Shown in pieces: positions 46,719 to 57,482 of a DNA stretch of 64,000 nt. The notes under the pieces are model-generated. The model had not been told where the DNA came from. It did not search any database and saw nothing but the letters and a program-made list of their open reading frames with translations. The stretch lies in the NCBI GenBank assembly GCA_029959195.1, contig CP114123.1, positions 1,240,001-1,304,000 on the forward strand, given 5' to 3'. The stretch comes from Dictyophora rubrovolvata. Taxonomy: Eukaryota; Basidiomycota; Agaricomycetes; Phallales; Phallaceae. Both the position numbers and the translations under genes were made by a program. Numbering within the stretch: the first letter of the stretch is position 1; each line of letters begins with the position of its first letter.

Positions 46719-48317
46719 TCAACATAGGGAAAAGTTTTCTTTCAAAACAGTAATGGGGAGATCTTGACTAGGTTGCAATAAAGCTGCAGCCTCTTCGGTC
46801 AGGCTCAATTCTGGACAATGGATGGTTATAGCTTCGAGGGGATACCCTATTTTCAATCGAAAGTTTGAACACGCCTGTAGCACGGTAGCATATGCCTCAT
46901 TCAACTTCATACAATCCCTCTTTATGCTTATATCCAGCGTACGAAGGGAAGGACAAGGACACGCAGGAGGGGCGTCACGGTCACGGTCATTGGGGCCGCC
47001 ATCCCGACACCAGCTCGCAAAGGGCGGAGGTAAAATCAACATCAAAATGGATGCCGGTATTACAGTGTCACGAAGAGCATCCCAAAAATCGTATCGAATT
47101 TGAAGGAATTTTAGATTGATCAGCAAAGGAAAAGTGTCTATTAGCCTTGTTGGCGTATTTGTTGATTCAACCACGAAGTGCAAAGTTAAGCTTGTTATAT
47201 CAGATAATTTGAATATCCATAATAGATTATGGAGGCTCTCCTCAATCTCGGGGGATACTTCGTCTTTAATTGAGAATGTATCCGCGTGAGGTGCGAGATG
47301 CTGTTCGTGGAAGGTAAGATATACGATCCCGCATCGAAAAAAAGACATTTGTAAATGGGCGAGTCGTTGCTGAGCGATAAATTGCATTAACAACGCAGTT
47401 TGGGATATTTTCCGCTGAAAGTTGACGCATCTAATGTGATAATTGACATTTTGAGGGAAAATGAGATGGCCCAAAACAAGATTCGCGAGGCCGACATCAG
47501 AGAAGTCCTTGAGGCTGAGACTTTGTAGATGTGGCAGTGCGACTCGTCGGGCGGCAGACTCCGGAGGAATAATTGTTGTATTTTCACGAGCCAATCGAAT
47601 TTCAAGAGTATGAAGAAAGGGCGACGATTCGAGTATATCAAGAAAGATATCAGAGTGAATCACCGCGCGTTTTCTTAGTCTGAGCTGAAGACTATACAAA
47701 TTTCGAAAACAAGGCGAACATGAAAGTGATTGCAAATCATCGGAAACTTGTCGAAGTATATGTTTTAGATTAGGAGCAATCCCTGAGAACAGGGTTTGAA
47801 TGAAGTTTCTGCCTTCGTACAATTCCGCTAGATGATGCAACTCGGCATTTAGATAAAACTCCTGCAGCATAGGTGCCGGTTGATCGAGTAACCATAAGAC
47901 TTCGTACGCCAGCGCTTTGAAGGAACGATGAATCAGCATCGAGACATTTATTTGGAGTCTTTGAAATCGGTTCATCTCGTTGAAAACCGAGAGGAGGGTT
48001 TCTTCTCGGTACACTTCCAGCAGGTGAAGAGCGGTATCATGATGATATTCGGTTGTTTCGATGAACACGTTCAGTGGCGCATGGTCCGATCTATAGAGCA
48101 TTTCTTTTATTTGTTGCGGTTTCATCTGCGGTATCCTAAGGCATGTCCACATTGTTGGGTCGGATAGAAGTGCTGCCCTCCACGAACGACAGACATGCGA
48201 CGTTGTTATCGGAGGTAAAAATATCCCTGGACCTGGGGAAATCAAAGGCGATGAAAATCCATCATCTGCATCTCGTATTATTCGTCTGAATAGTTCGTAG
48301 GGAAGGCGGTCGACCAT
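46719..48317 (-). CDS. F-box protein with leucine-rich C-terminal region
   Basis: A single exon of 532 residues. The N-terminal F-box is plain: MVDRLPYELFRRIIRDADD, ITTSHVCRSWRAALLSDPTM and WTCLRIP. By family it links a substrate to the Skp1-cullin-F-box ubiquitin ligase. The rest has irregular Leu-rich repeats, for example LHTLEIRLARENTTIIPPES, LPHLQSLSLKDFSDVGLANL and LRTLDISIKRDC. Length and lack of introns are usual for the large, fast-evolving F-box families of Agaricomycetes. A degraded partial copy of its 5' region lies about 1.3 kb upstream (49.57-49.76 kb). Substrate unknown. Confidence 0.85.
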   Translation of the reverse strand: MVDRLPYELFRRIIRDADDGFSSPLISPGPGIFLPPITTSHVCRSWRAALLSDPTMWTCLRIPQMKPQQIKEMLYRSDHAPLNVFIETTEYHHDTALHLLEVYREETLLSVFNEMNRFQRLQINVSMLIHRSFKALAYEVLWLLDQPAPMLQEFYLNAELHHLAELYEGRNFIQTLFSGIAPNLKHILRQVSDDLQSLSCSPCFRNLYSLQLRLRKRAVIHSDIFLDILESSPFLHTLEIRLARENTTIIPPESAARRVALPHLQSLSLKDFSDVGLANLVLGHLIFPQNVNYHIRCVNFQRKISQTALLMQFIAQQRLAHLQMSFFRCGIVYLTFHEQHLAPHADTFSIKDEVSPEIEESLHNLLWIFKLSDITSLTLHFVVESTNTPTRLIDTFPLLINLKFLQIRYDFWDALRDTVIPASILMLILPPPFASWCRDGGPNDRDRDAPPACPCPSLRTLDISIKRDCMKLNEAYATVLQACSNFRLKIGYPLEAITIHCPELSLTEEAAALLQPSQDLPITVLKENFSLC

Positions 48318-48567
48318 GTGTATGAATGAAAAGTGGTGTGATTGTTCACAAGTTCTTATTTATGGGCCGAACACACTTGATAATTTACGAGAAATTGAAA
48401 TACAGAGACGACACCTGAGAAATAGGTAAATAACAGTTTTTTCTCTTATCAATCATACATTACCTTGGTCTTTGTTGTACAAAGTACATAGATGGTCCGA
48501 CTGAAGCACCAACTTGAACGTGGGAGAGTAAACTTGGCGTCTAGTACTTCATTATCATGATTCCTAA

Positions 48568-48646
48568 TACTCAATCGCTTTTCACATTTTTTAATTTTGC
48601 GACAATAAAGTCCCGGAGTTTAAAAAATGTGAAAAGCGATTGAGTA
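48568..48646. repeat. Perfect 27-bp inverted repeat with 25-nt spacer
   Basis: Arms 48568-48594 and 48620-48646 are exact reverse complements. Each arm contains CAATCGCTTTTCACATTTTT or its complement. The element overlaps the last codons and stop of the small membrane-protein gene. Confidence 0.9.
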
Positions 48647-49135
48647 GGAGTCTGATCATGACGGTGATTAAACCACCATTGCAGATTAGAGTGAAATTGC
48701 CGATCGATCAATGGTTCATGGTTCCGGGCATTTAAACGTTGAAACGTAGCATGAAAGTATAGAGCAGACAAAACAAACTATGAAAACACAGCATTCCACT
48801 GGGTAAATCATCAAGTCTACTCACAATCGCAACAGTCAGAGGATCATTCATCCAGCGCATGAATCTTAAGGGGAGATCAAGGAAACGTAAGAACAAAGCT
48901 GTCATCATTGAGGACGTCCCAGCTTGCAAGACCACATACATATATGCTAGAGCGTAAGAAAATACTGTCTTGAGAATCATAGCGGATTTGCAGAAGCTTT
49001 GAAATTCACCAGAGAAGCAAAAATATCATTTGTTGGTCGGTGGGTTTCTAATATGCTTTGTAGTAAAGCACAACCTTGAGCACCCATATTGCATAAATTG
49101 AACACTTGTAGGCATACGACGAAGCCCAGCCACAT
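48571..49135 (-). CDS. Small multi-pass membrane protein, unknown; possibly 5'-truncated
   Basis: Three exons join in phase: 49135-49010, 48968-48825 and 48777-48571, giving 158 residues from the first ATG (MWLGFVVCLQVFNLCNMGAQ). Hydrophobic segments include TVFSYALAYMYVVLQAG and MMTALFLRFLDLPLRFM, then NDPLTVAI|FVLSALYFH. The introns are 41 and 47 nt with GTGAAT and GTGAGT donors. An acceptor-like CTTAG just upstream of 49147 suggests a further 5' exon, so the true start may lie higher. The C-terminus (QSLFTFFK ... LKNVKSD) and the TGA stop are supplied by the two arms of a perfect inverted repeat, so the present end may be acquired. I do not recognise the family; it may be a relic. Confidence 0.45.
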
Positions 49136-49569
49136 GCCTAAGAGTCCTAAGCGATTATGGATTTTCCATATGGCGCAACGAGTACGTTTCGAGTTATTTT
49201 AAAGATGCTGAAAACTAACAAAAAACTGCCGGAAGAGTATGTGATCGAAACCAGAGGCATTTCCTGAAAACAGGTATCAAACGGAGCCTCCGAGTCCAGC
49301 CTCAAGTCTCAACCAACTCCCCTTTCGATAAAACCTTTGTGACGGGGGCGCCGGGAGACCAAGATACGACATGCACAAAGCTTGGTATTCCAGTTTTTCG
49401 AAATTTTTATGAAGCCATGTATCAGAAATCAGTATATCTCTTGAAAAGCCAGGGCAGGCGTTTCCTCTTGGTGAACGCTCAGCTGCTCAAGGACAATATC
49501 ACATAGATAGCCAGCAATTTCAATGCCGAATGAGCATGCCCAGTGCAGCGCAGATAGATGTATGAGATA

Positions 49570-49760
49570 TTTCTCTATCTGTGTTAGTTCCATCTGCTGG
49601 GTCCTAACCCAGGTCTACATTTTGGTCGGATAGAACTACTTCCCTCCATGAACGACAGTTACGACACACGTGTTATGGAAGCCTAAAGGAGACGAGTACG
49701 ATGAAAGTCCGCCGCAGTGTGTGTCCGAATGTTTCGCAAAGGAGACGATAGAGCATGTGT
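49570..49760 (-). pseudogene. Degraded copy of the neighbouring F-box gene's 5' region
   Basis: On the minus strand it reads a weak F-box start, then CRSWREVVLSDQNVDLG, matching CRSWRAALLSDPTMWTC of the intact F-box gene. Stops and length changes interrupt it, and the rest of the gene is absent. It is probably a remnant of a tandem duplication. Confidence 0.6.
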
Positions 49761-50485
49761 GTGAACTTGGCATTGTGTAGTTGTGGTTGTAATTGACAAT
49801 TGTTCCATACCCGCGTTACGGTGAACAAAGCTTAAGCGCTTCTGAGATCCGCTGCCGCACAAGCAGCTTGGTCGGCCCGAGCGCTGAGCAGGTGCTGAGT
49901 CCGCCTTCATATTTTTTGCTCAATAATCACACTAATGGGCACATGTAAAGAAAAACGATTTACTGGTAAATGCATGCCTTAGTCCCCATTGGAAAAGCAT
50001 TATGTCAAAGTCGACGTTCAGCGCTTTCCAAAGTCAAGCTGGCAGGTAGCAAGACCGTTCGTACAAATATACATATATGATACAAAGTACATCTAGTCAA
50101 ACATGTACTAAATCTATACAATATTTTAATCCCGTGGCTGTCCAGAATTAGATGCCAATCCAAAAAATACCAGATCTCGGGAAACCAGTTCCGGGACGTA
50201 TTAATTTATAATTGGAACAACCTAATCTGAATACTTAAATTCAAAGAGGCAAGCTTGAAACGAAATAATAGACAAAGAATAGATAAATGGAAAATGGGGA
50301 ACGATAGTTGAGAAATGATATGAGAGATGCGAAGTAAATCGAACACGGTCGGGGAAGGTTTTGAGATTAATGGTTTGGCAATGGATGGTATAAAGTATGT
50401 CGATAGCGGTGTTGTCAACAGTCTCCGGCTTTATGAAATGCGAAGTTGGACGGATAATTCAAATGCGGAACGCGAAAAGGGGCCT
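49761..50485. other. Intergenic without a recognisable gene
   Basis: AT-rich with short frames only. No repeats of note were seen. Confidence 0.4.
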
Positions 50486-51126
50486 TCAAGCGCGGTAGCT
50501 CCTCCATGGTGCGGAATGTTGATCGTCCTGGTGGATCATGATATCATGTTCATTACGGCTCATGAACCGCGTTACGTCGAGTCTGCCGAAGTCTTCAATG
50601 AGGGTATCGAGATCAAGGCAACTCTTCATGGATGACGGCAAAGGCGCGTGCCTATGAGGATTTGGGTGAAGTACATGTGGGGGGTAATGACCTGATCGGT
50701 ACGCTCCTGCCTTCCGTGCAGTCCGTAGAGCGGTGATAGCTGCGTGCAATTGGCCCAGTGCTTTGACGTTCCATGGTGCCTCGGCACCTTGTCTTGGAAG
50801 GCGGGACAATGTCGAGCTCAAACGTCTGGTCATGTTTTGAAGCTAAGGAAGAAAAGTGGTAAGATAAAAAAGAAAAATAAGTTCAGAGGAATGGTGAAGC
50901 GCACATTGTCTTCAATCACTTCTGGGTCGCCACCGAGGGTCAAAGACGCCGCAGAGTGAACGAGGACGGCTTGGGCTTGGAGTTCGAAAGGGCAGGATGG
51001 TTGTTGCATTAGATGCCACGCGAGTTGCATTGCACGAGGAATGTCATCTCGACGCAACGCATTGTAAACTGCATCGGCGAGAGAATTGATGGTGGCAAGA
51101 GTGGTATTCGTCGAGGCGCGGGACAT
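50486..51126 (-). CDS. Uncharacterised two-exon protein
   Basis: Exons 51126-50905 and 50842-50486 join in phase over a 62-nt intron (GTGCGC...CCTTAG) with a strong pyrimidine tract; 192 residues. The first exon is helical and Leu/Ala-rich (TINSLADAVYNALRRDDIPR, then AMQLAWHLMQQPSCPF), as in tetratricopeptide or similar helical proteins. The second starts LQNMTRRLSSTLSRLPRQG, has a His/Pro-rich middle (HPNPHRHAPLPSS) and ends APWRSYRA. There is no signal peptide or membrane segment. The uniform codon structure over both exons supports coding; the family is not recognised. Confidence 0.6.
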
Positions 51127-53961
51127 CCCTTTGTTTTATGTGCAATAGAGATGGAAATTAGGAAACGGCCGATTTCGAACCCGGAGGACAGTGGAAAGAA
51201 GCTCCTGGATTGAGTAGCTGCTTTGCTGAGGAACTTTTGGTGACCTGCTGGTCGACAACTTTATATAACCATGGTGGGTTCAGCGAACTAATGAACCGAA
51301 TTGGGGCGCACATAAAAAAGATAATACGCCCAAATAGGAATGAGATATCACCCGAAGCCAAGGAAGGCGACCCTAGTAGTATACTGTCGGAGTTCTGGAT
51401 CCAAATTTGCCTTATTGTCTTAATTGTTCGCGACTGCTTTTGGATAAGTAGAAAAGACCAAGCTAGTGGTGTGCATGATGATTGCATGACAACCATAGGA
51501 ATATTTGAGTATGACCCAGCACAGACTGACAAGCATCGGGATCCGTGATAATTCTGAATTTCCTCATTCGTATGGATTCACATACAGCGACGAAGGGAAG
51601 TTTTCCTTTTTGTTTATTCCATTTTGGTTTAGGAGAGATTAGCCGAAGGCGTGAGAGTGAAAAAGAGATTTTTTTGTTATTGTTTCGTTGACAAATTTGA
51701 AAGCAGTGTTAGTGGAGATGCGATGCATGTGATGTGTGACGTCCATGTCTCTTTTGTGCACCCTTATTTAGGCATTGACGTTTTCCTTTTCGGGCAAATA
51801 GGCAGGGTGTGCCGAGCTATGCCGGCACGTTAATTTTAAATCTGCCAGGTTCATTGGCTGTTTTTTTACTCCAAATGTAGCAACATCCTTCGATATCACG
51901 ACAGACTACGGAGAAATGGATATCGAGAAGTTCATTATCTGTGAGAGATTCCTTTGTACCACTAATACCACTGACGCACTATGGTAGCCAACAGACTTTG
52001 TAATTACATTTTCGGAAACATGACAATAATACAGCGCAGGAAAGATGAAACTTCCGTGCCTCGTGAATTGTGGTTTTTTGATAACATTCATTCATTGTAA
52101 CGACTTTGTTACCATCACCAGTAATCCTAGCTTTAGTCGCCTATTTACTACCAAGTGAGTCATGTTCTCAGTGCCAAACCCCCTATCGCGCCAACAAATT
52201 TCACACCGGACATGGACATTAATGTTGTCATGTACTCTTTCAGTTGCTTTAATATCCTTTTCACTAGGGAAATGTCTTCATTAAGCTCCCATCATGTCAT
52301 GACGATACTTGGTTTCCCAAGAAATAACACAAATAGATCTTCGTTCGCCACTCTCACAAGATAACCATTTGCAAATAGATGACTCAACCATCATATCCCT
52401 TCGCGCTACGTCAATGTTGCTATCGATATTTCTATGTTTCTTATCCCCTTTGTCAACCAAGCAACATACCCCACACGAGCTTAACTTTGAGGCCTGGAGA
52501 TTAAGTGAGTACTAGTAAAGTGTTCTAGTCGTCGGAGCTCTTGCATTGTTTCAAGGCGTTTGAGGCTGGCGGATTAATTCTCATAGCGCGCAACCTTCCT
52601 AAGTCAGTCGATTTAGTACAATGAACATGTTTAATCTTAATGTTTTTCTTCAAGATTGTTTTTCATGGGAAAATAACTCAGCCAAACCTCCCTGAGTCGA
52701 AACTTTCATCCCTTCGTAAACCTCGCGCTAAGAAAACAGCCTATGAACTTTAATCGGCTGTTTGACTATGCTTGACGCCGGAGGTTACTCTTCTTTCACA
52801 AACTGCGATGTGATTCAAGCATAATGTCAGACAGCATCTGCGTAAATATCTGGAACCACCACGATCAACCATCCAAATAGTGGCAAACGCTAATCACTCC
52901 GATACTGATGCAATTGTTTAGCTATAAGGTGAATCTACAAGGTAACACTTTCAATGAAGCAGCAGGCGTTGCTTTCGAAGGTTGGTGACCTGATAAAGGT
53001 TTATCTTACTAAATTGCTGTTCTGACCTCAAATATACTACCAAGTGTGACTTACCATGGGGCCTACAACTTACAAGGAAAGCCGGCTCACTTCATCGCAC
53101 AAACGTAACTCGAGCTCATGCTCCTTCCTAGTATGCATGTCCTTTGACTATCTGTTTATTTATTATAGCAGTAAAGGCGCGATGTAGTGTATCTTACAGA
53201 CGATTAATTACTTCAAGTTGATCTGTCCACCACGGTCGAACCTGCCTCATCAACACATTTTTCGCTGGAAAGTTTTGAAATTCCTGCGTCAACTAAAAAA
53301 TTATTGACATCTTCCTTAGCTCTTGCCGCATAAGGACACTGATTCACAATCGAAATTGAGGTTCTTGTTGAACGTGAGGTATGTAAGTGACTTGACATAT
53401 TTAAACTAGCAGTATGTCCCACCTTCCCATTCCCATCGAATACTTTTCTGAACTGAGAAAAGATGCACCAGAGTTAGCACGCTTTCTTGCTTTCCCAACC
53501 ATTTTTGCACTCATTACCTCTTTCAGAGAATGCCGCTGTAGAATGGACATGACTTAAATAACATCCTTATGGTCCCAATCTTGCATTTTGGAGCAATCCG
53601 TGTTCTTGCCGTGGAATAAACTTTAGAAAAAAAATGTTTGCGATGGTGATCAAACTTACCGAATGATAAACCAGGGCCTTGTCGCTATAGTGATTTCGCC
53701 CCCCCGTTGGAGAGTTTCAGCGAGCTTATGGGTGTGAACACTGCATTGCGACTTCGAATAGCTTATTACTAGACAAGTTTCAATCCCCTATTCTATATTT
53801 AAACCGGTATTTACTCGCTTTCTTTTTCGTGGTTTCGTGTGCCAATCCCATTCCTCGGTTTACCTTTGCCAATCCCATTCCTCGGTTTACCTTTGCCTTG
53901 TCTTCTCAATTCTGTCTTTAACGCTCTTAGATTTTGTATTACATCACGGCGTTCGCTTGTT
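51127..53961. other. Gene-poor stretch
   Basis: No convincing gene in almost 3 kb. Open frames such as 51210-51548 (plus) and 53213-53422 (minus) have no recognised motif and no splice pattern that extends them. The base composition is AT-rich and fits decayed or regulatory DNA. A 27-bp tandem duplication lies near its right end. Confidence 0.45.
53840..53893. repeat. Exact 27-bp tandem duplication
   Basis: Units 53840-53866 and 53867-53893 are identical and are followed by the first four bases of a third unit. Each unit contains CCAATCCCATTCCTCGG. Confidence 0.9.
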
Positions 53962-54213
53962 TTACCCACTGTTTGAATTTTCACCGATAGATGCGCTTGC
54001 TATACGTGAAGCTTGAAGAATGGAATCACTGTCCTCACGGCCATAAGCTAGATTTTCATCGGACTCGCTTCTGAACAGAATAAATGTTTGGACGTTCGAC
54101 GGGATGCCCCGCTCTTTGGTATAGGCTTGGATTACGACGACATTGCGGTGCATATCAAAGTTTATCATGCGCGCGTTAATCTCGCTTTGTATCTCCTTCA
54201 AGTTTACGTAGAC
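53962..54213 (-). pseudogene. Isolated 3' exon of an unplaced gene
   Basis: After a CCTCAG acceptor the minus strand is open for 83 codons to TAA: VYVNLKEIQSEINARMINFD, then RNVVVIQAYTKERGIPSNVQ, SESDENLAYGREDSDSIL and a Ser-rich end. The polar tail after YVNL...NAR loosely recalls the C-terminus of fungal DUF6534 membrane proteins, but the membrane part is not found upstream. It is listed as a gene remnant with low certainty; an intact gene with unrecognised 5' exons is the alternative. Confidence 0.3.
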
Positions 54214-55284
54214 CTGAGGAAGGTTTAACCGGAAAATCCCAATGAGAGGATTTTCTATTCGACCGGCTTGTTATCTTCAATGGATTATTTCTCCATTTTC
54301 TTGGGAGGTCGCACAGGTCAAGCGGGCACTCAACTACGACATAAACGATGTACAATATTTCTGGCTGCATTAAGATTTGTGCTTGACTTCGAGTAGCTGA
54401 GTGGCTCAGGCTAAATGCTATCAATGCTATTACTTTTTATTTAAAATTTTAATAGGACCATCAAGTGCTGTTATCAGCAACGTTGCTACTAGATTTGGGT
54501 ACGCTTCATTGACAGCACTTCTGGCTAGGTGAAATACCCGAACTTGGGTAATGGTCATGACAATGTCCCCTTAGAATCGGGCCAGTGACAACCATTTTTA
54601 GTAAGTAACATAAACGTAATCGTAATGAATGTTGATATAAACCCTGTCCCACCACCGCAGTGGAAAGCTTAATGCTAGACGAGGCGAATTTCAGTTCGAT
54701 CTCAGATTAAGTTTTTGTACTGAATCAGATCTGAAAAATAGGAAATTAGATTATGCTTGTAAAGCGGATAAGTCGGTCAGCGTCGCATAATAATATATAT
54801 ACAGGTTCAATTCTTTCGAGAGTGAATAAATTAATAAGCTCAATTTAGTTAGAGTAATATGAAAGGAACAAGATGTTGGCTGAAATGGCGTAAACCTTAA
54901 AGTGAAGGAAAAGTTGCCACAGGGGGTAGGTACATCATGATAAAGTCAATCAACGTATACAGGTACATACATACATATTAGTATTCTATATGACAAGACT
55001 GAGTTCCACGTTGGGCCTAGCTAGTGTTACGATAAATTTATATGGAGAATCGAAATATAAATATTCTGGTAGCGGTATGTAACAGATTATGATACTTGTT
55101 GCAAATGAGGGGGAAGGGAGGTAAAAGTCAGCTGTACATTATGTGGATCCCGAAGTGTTGTCGTCCGCACTTGCGTTGAATGGAGATCGCGGCAGATCCC
55201 AGACGTGTCTTCAGGTGGACATTTATCAAGCTCCATAACCCAATGATTGGTGAAACCTCCGGTTGAAGCCCTGAAACTCCACCT
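54214..55284. other. Intergenic without a recognisable gene
   Basis: AT-rich, with a CATA-type short repeat near 54.96 kb. Short frames near 54.2-54.4 kb on the minus strand may belong to the remnant next to them. Confidence 0.35.
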
Positions 55285-57238
55285 TCACACGGCGGTACCG
55301 AATCCTTCCGCAGTCGCAGTATTAGGCCCAGAGACCTGACTGGTTAGTTGAATTTCATCGCATCCCGCCGGTAAGTTGAGACAGTCGGGGCTGAATTCAA
55401 CATTCTCCTCTGCTGAGAGAGAAATACCAGTCACTGTCAATGCATGTTTGACGGTCTCAGCTTCTGATTGACACTGAGGACATTCGTTTATCCCTTCTTC
55501 GAAAAACCGTATCATATGTGAGGTAAAAGCACCGGTAGCAGATGATGTATGCGTGCAGTATAGTTGTGTCAACGTTCGTTGTATGTATGCTTTTTTCTGC
55601 AGCCGAAGTATTAATCGACAAACGAGCATAGTCGAAAACGATTGGCTGAAGCTTTTGAAAAAAAGGGAAAATTATAAATGTTCGATATTCTACGCCAGCT
55701 GGATGTAACGTACCTCGAACCCAACGTTCTATAGGAATCTTTACCGAACTTTAAGAGAGAGAAAAAAAATATCGGATGAGGGGGAGAATGGAAATATTTT
55801 TACATTCTTTCAACTTACCAGCGTAAACAAAAAGTTGAAAAAGTGCGTCAGGCATACAACCACATAATACATGATACCGTCCCGGAATAATAAATTCATG
55901 AGCTCGGAGCTATGTAACGGCAGGATTTGAATTCAGAATTTATGTTAGAACGCTTTTAAATGTTGTTGATCGGGTAAGACAAACCCTGGTGATGTAGCCC
56001 TGGTACGCTGACACTTCCGAATGCGACGTAACTTGTAGAGCGTCATGGCGAAAATTGTGGTGTCCACAATTAACATTCCAACAAAATAAATAGACGATGC
56101 AGGCTCCACAGCGCGCCCGACTAAGCATAGCTTTGTTGATGCTGAAGAGGATGAGACTTAAGCCTATAAGACTCAAAAAAAAAAGTCACATACAAATAAC
56201 CCAATCAGGCAAATTCAGTTCCTCTATTTTTAAGTTCAAGTTGACAGATGCGGATAATAGAATTGGTCAGGACTTTAAAGTTCCGCAAATAGCAAAGGAA
56301 CTCAGCGCAGAAAAAAAACTTACTTCCAGATCTAATCCCTGTTATCATAAGAGCCATCATCACCCCCCACAGAAAGAACAGGAAGAGCAAGACGGTACGC
56401 GAGCGGTCATACAGCGCGTATGTGCGGAGGATCATCAACCCTTGAGAGGAGGAGGCCGAGAAATTCAAGTAGACGCGACAATAAGACAAGTTTTGAAACT
56501 TACAAACAGCAACTTCGGGTAGGCACCAAGTCATGTTTGAGATTGGGACAAAAGCCAAGGAGACTTACGGGTCAGAATTATGGACGTAGTAGCGACAGGG
56601 AAGTTCGAACGATAATAACCCTCGCAACTGCGTTGAAAACGAATTAGCAATTAATGACCAAAAGCCATGTATTAGAAATTACCGCTGAAGGACACGTTAG
56701 GACACGTTATTAAGAACAGGGGTGCTTAGCAACAGACGATACGTACTGATAAATCCCAGATAGGAAAAAGAGCTGATTTCGTATGAGAAAAGAAAGAAGA
56801 GGCGAAGTAGCTTCAATAACCACATACAGAAACTACTGAATATCAACCCGAAAGGGGTAAAATATCGGACGATAAGGAAGAAGATGGATCCAGGATTCAA
56901 CATAAACCGCGGGGACCTCCATATATATGTAATCTGAAGACGCATGCGCATAAGAAGAGAGTGTTAATGAAATAAAGTAGTGTACTTCATCGCCGAGAGT
57001 TAGGACTAGAACTATAGATCAAAGACAATCTGCTGAATGAAACAACATAACACGTACCGTGGTCATAAATAAGTATTGTTACTGAAACAAGTATTGCATG
57101 CCGTTGGTATCCTCTGCCACAAATTTTAGATACTTATTCCAATTACCTCGGTCAGTAAACTGGGGTATCTTACACAATAGTGATAATACTGTTCAAAAGA
57201 GCTGCGTCTGCATCCAGTTGCGACTGTGTGTTGTCCAT
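55285..57238 (-). CDS. DUF6533-type seven-span membrane protein
   Basis: Eleven exons close in phase to 362 residues: 57238-57174, 57113-57058, 57011-56986, 56933-56837, 56724-56706, 56627-56569, 56440-56324, 56141-55985, 55909-55819, 55748-55714, 55651-55285. DUF6533 proteins are a large basidiomycete family of unknown role, perhaps receptors. Marks in order: ILVSVTILIYDHVLVLTLGD, ITYIWRSPRFMLNPGSIFFL, TRLMILRTYALYDRSRTVLL, SSIYFVGMLIVDTTIFAM, LFRDGIMYYVVVCLTHFFNF and the polar tail after SFSQSFSTMLVCRLILRLQ. About seven hydrophobic spans are visible. Exon 5 is only 19 nt, needed to join IFTPLFLITCEGYYR. Introns 6 and 7 are long for the window (128 and 182 nt). The family call rests on the Trp-Arg-Ser and ALYDRSR patterns. 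Confidence 0.78.
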
Positions 57239-57482
57239 CCTGTTGAAAGTGCAAAAAAATCGAATTACAGCTTCGTCCTTAAATATAGAGCAGGCGTAAA
57301 AGCAGAATTATTAAGCGGTCCGACGACTAATCTTTGGACATAGCCGAATGCCCCTCAATCGATACCTGATTTTGATAATTTTTTTTTTCTTGGCGGAGAC
57401 AGGTGGAAAAAAGTTATCTACGCGAGAATCTATGGCGGCAAACTTTAAAATGCTAGTAAGCAAGTCGCCCGGAAACTAGGAT

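Noticed and set aside
51210-51548. Plus-strand frame of 112 codons
   Set aside because: No recognised family, no splice extension and ordinary composition for non-coding DNA; coding status cannot be supported.
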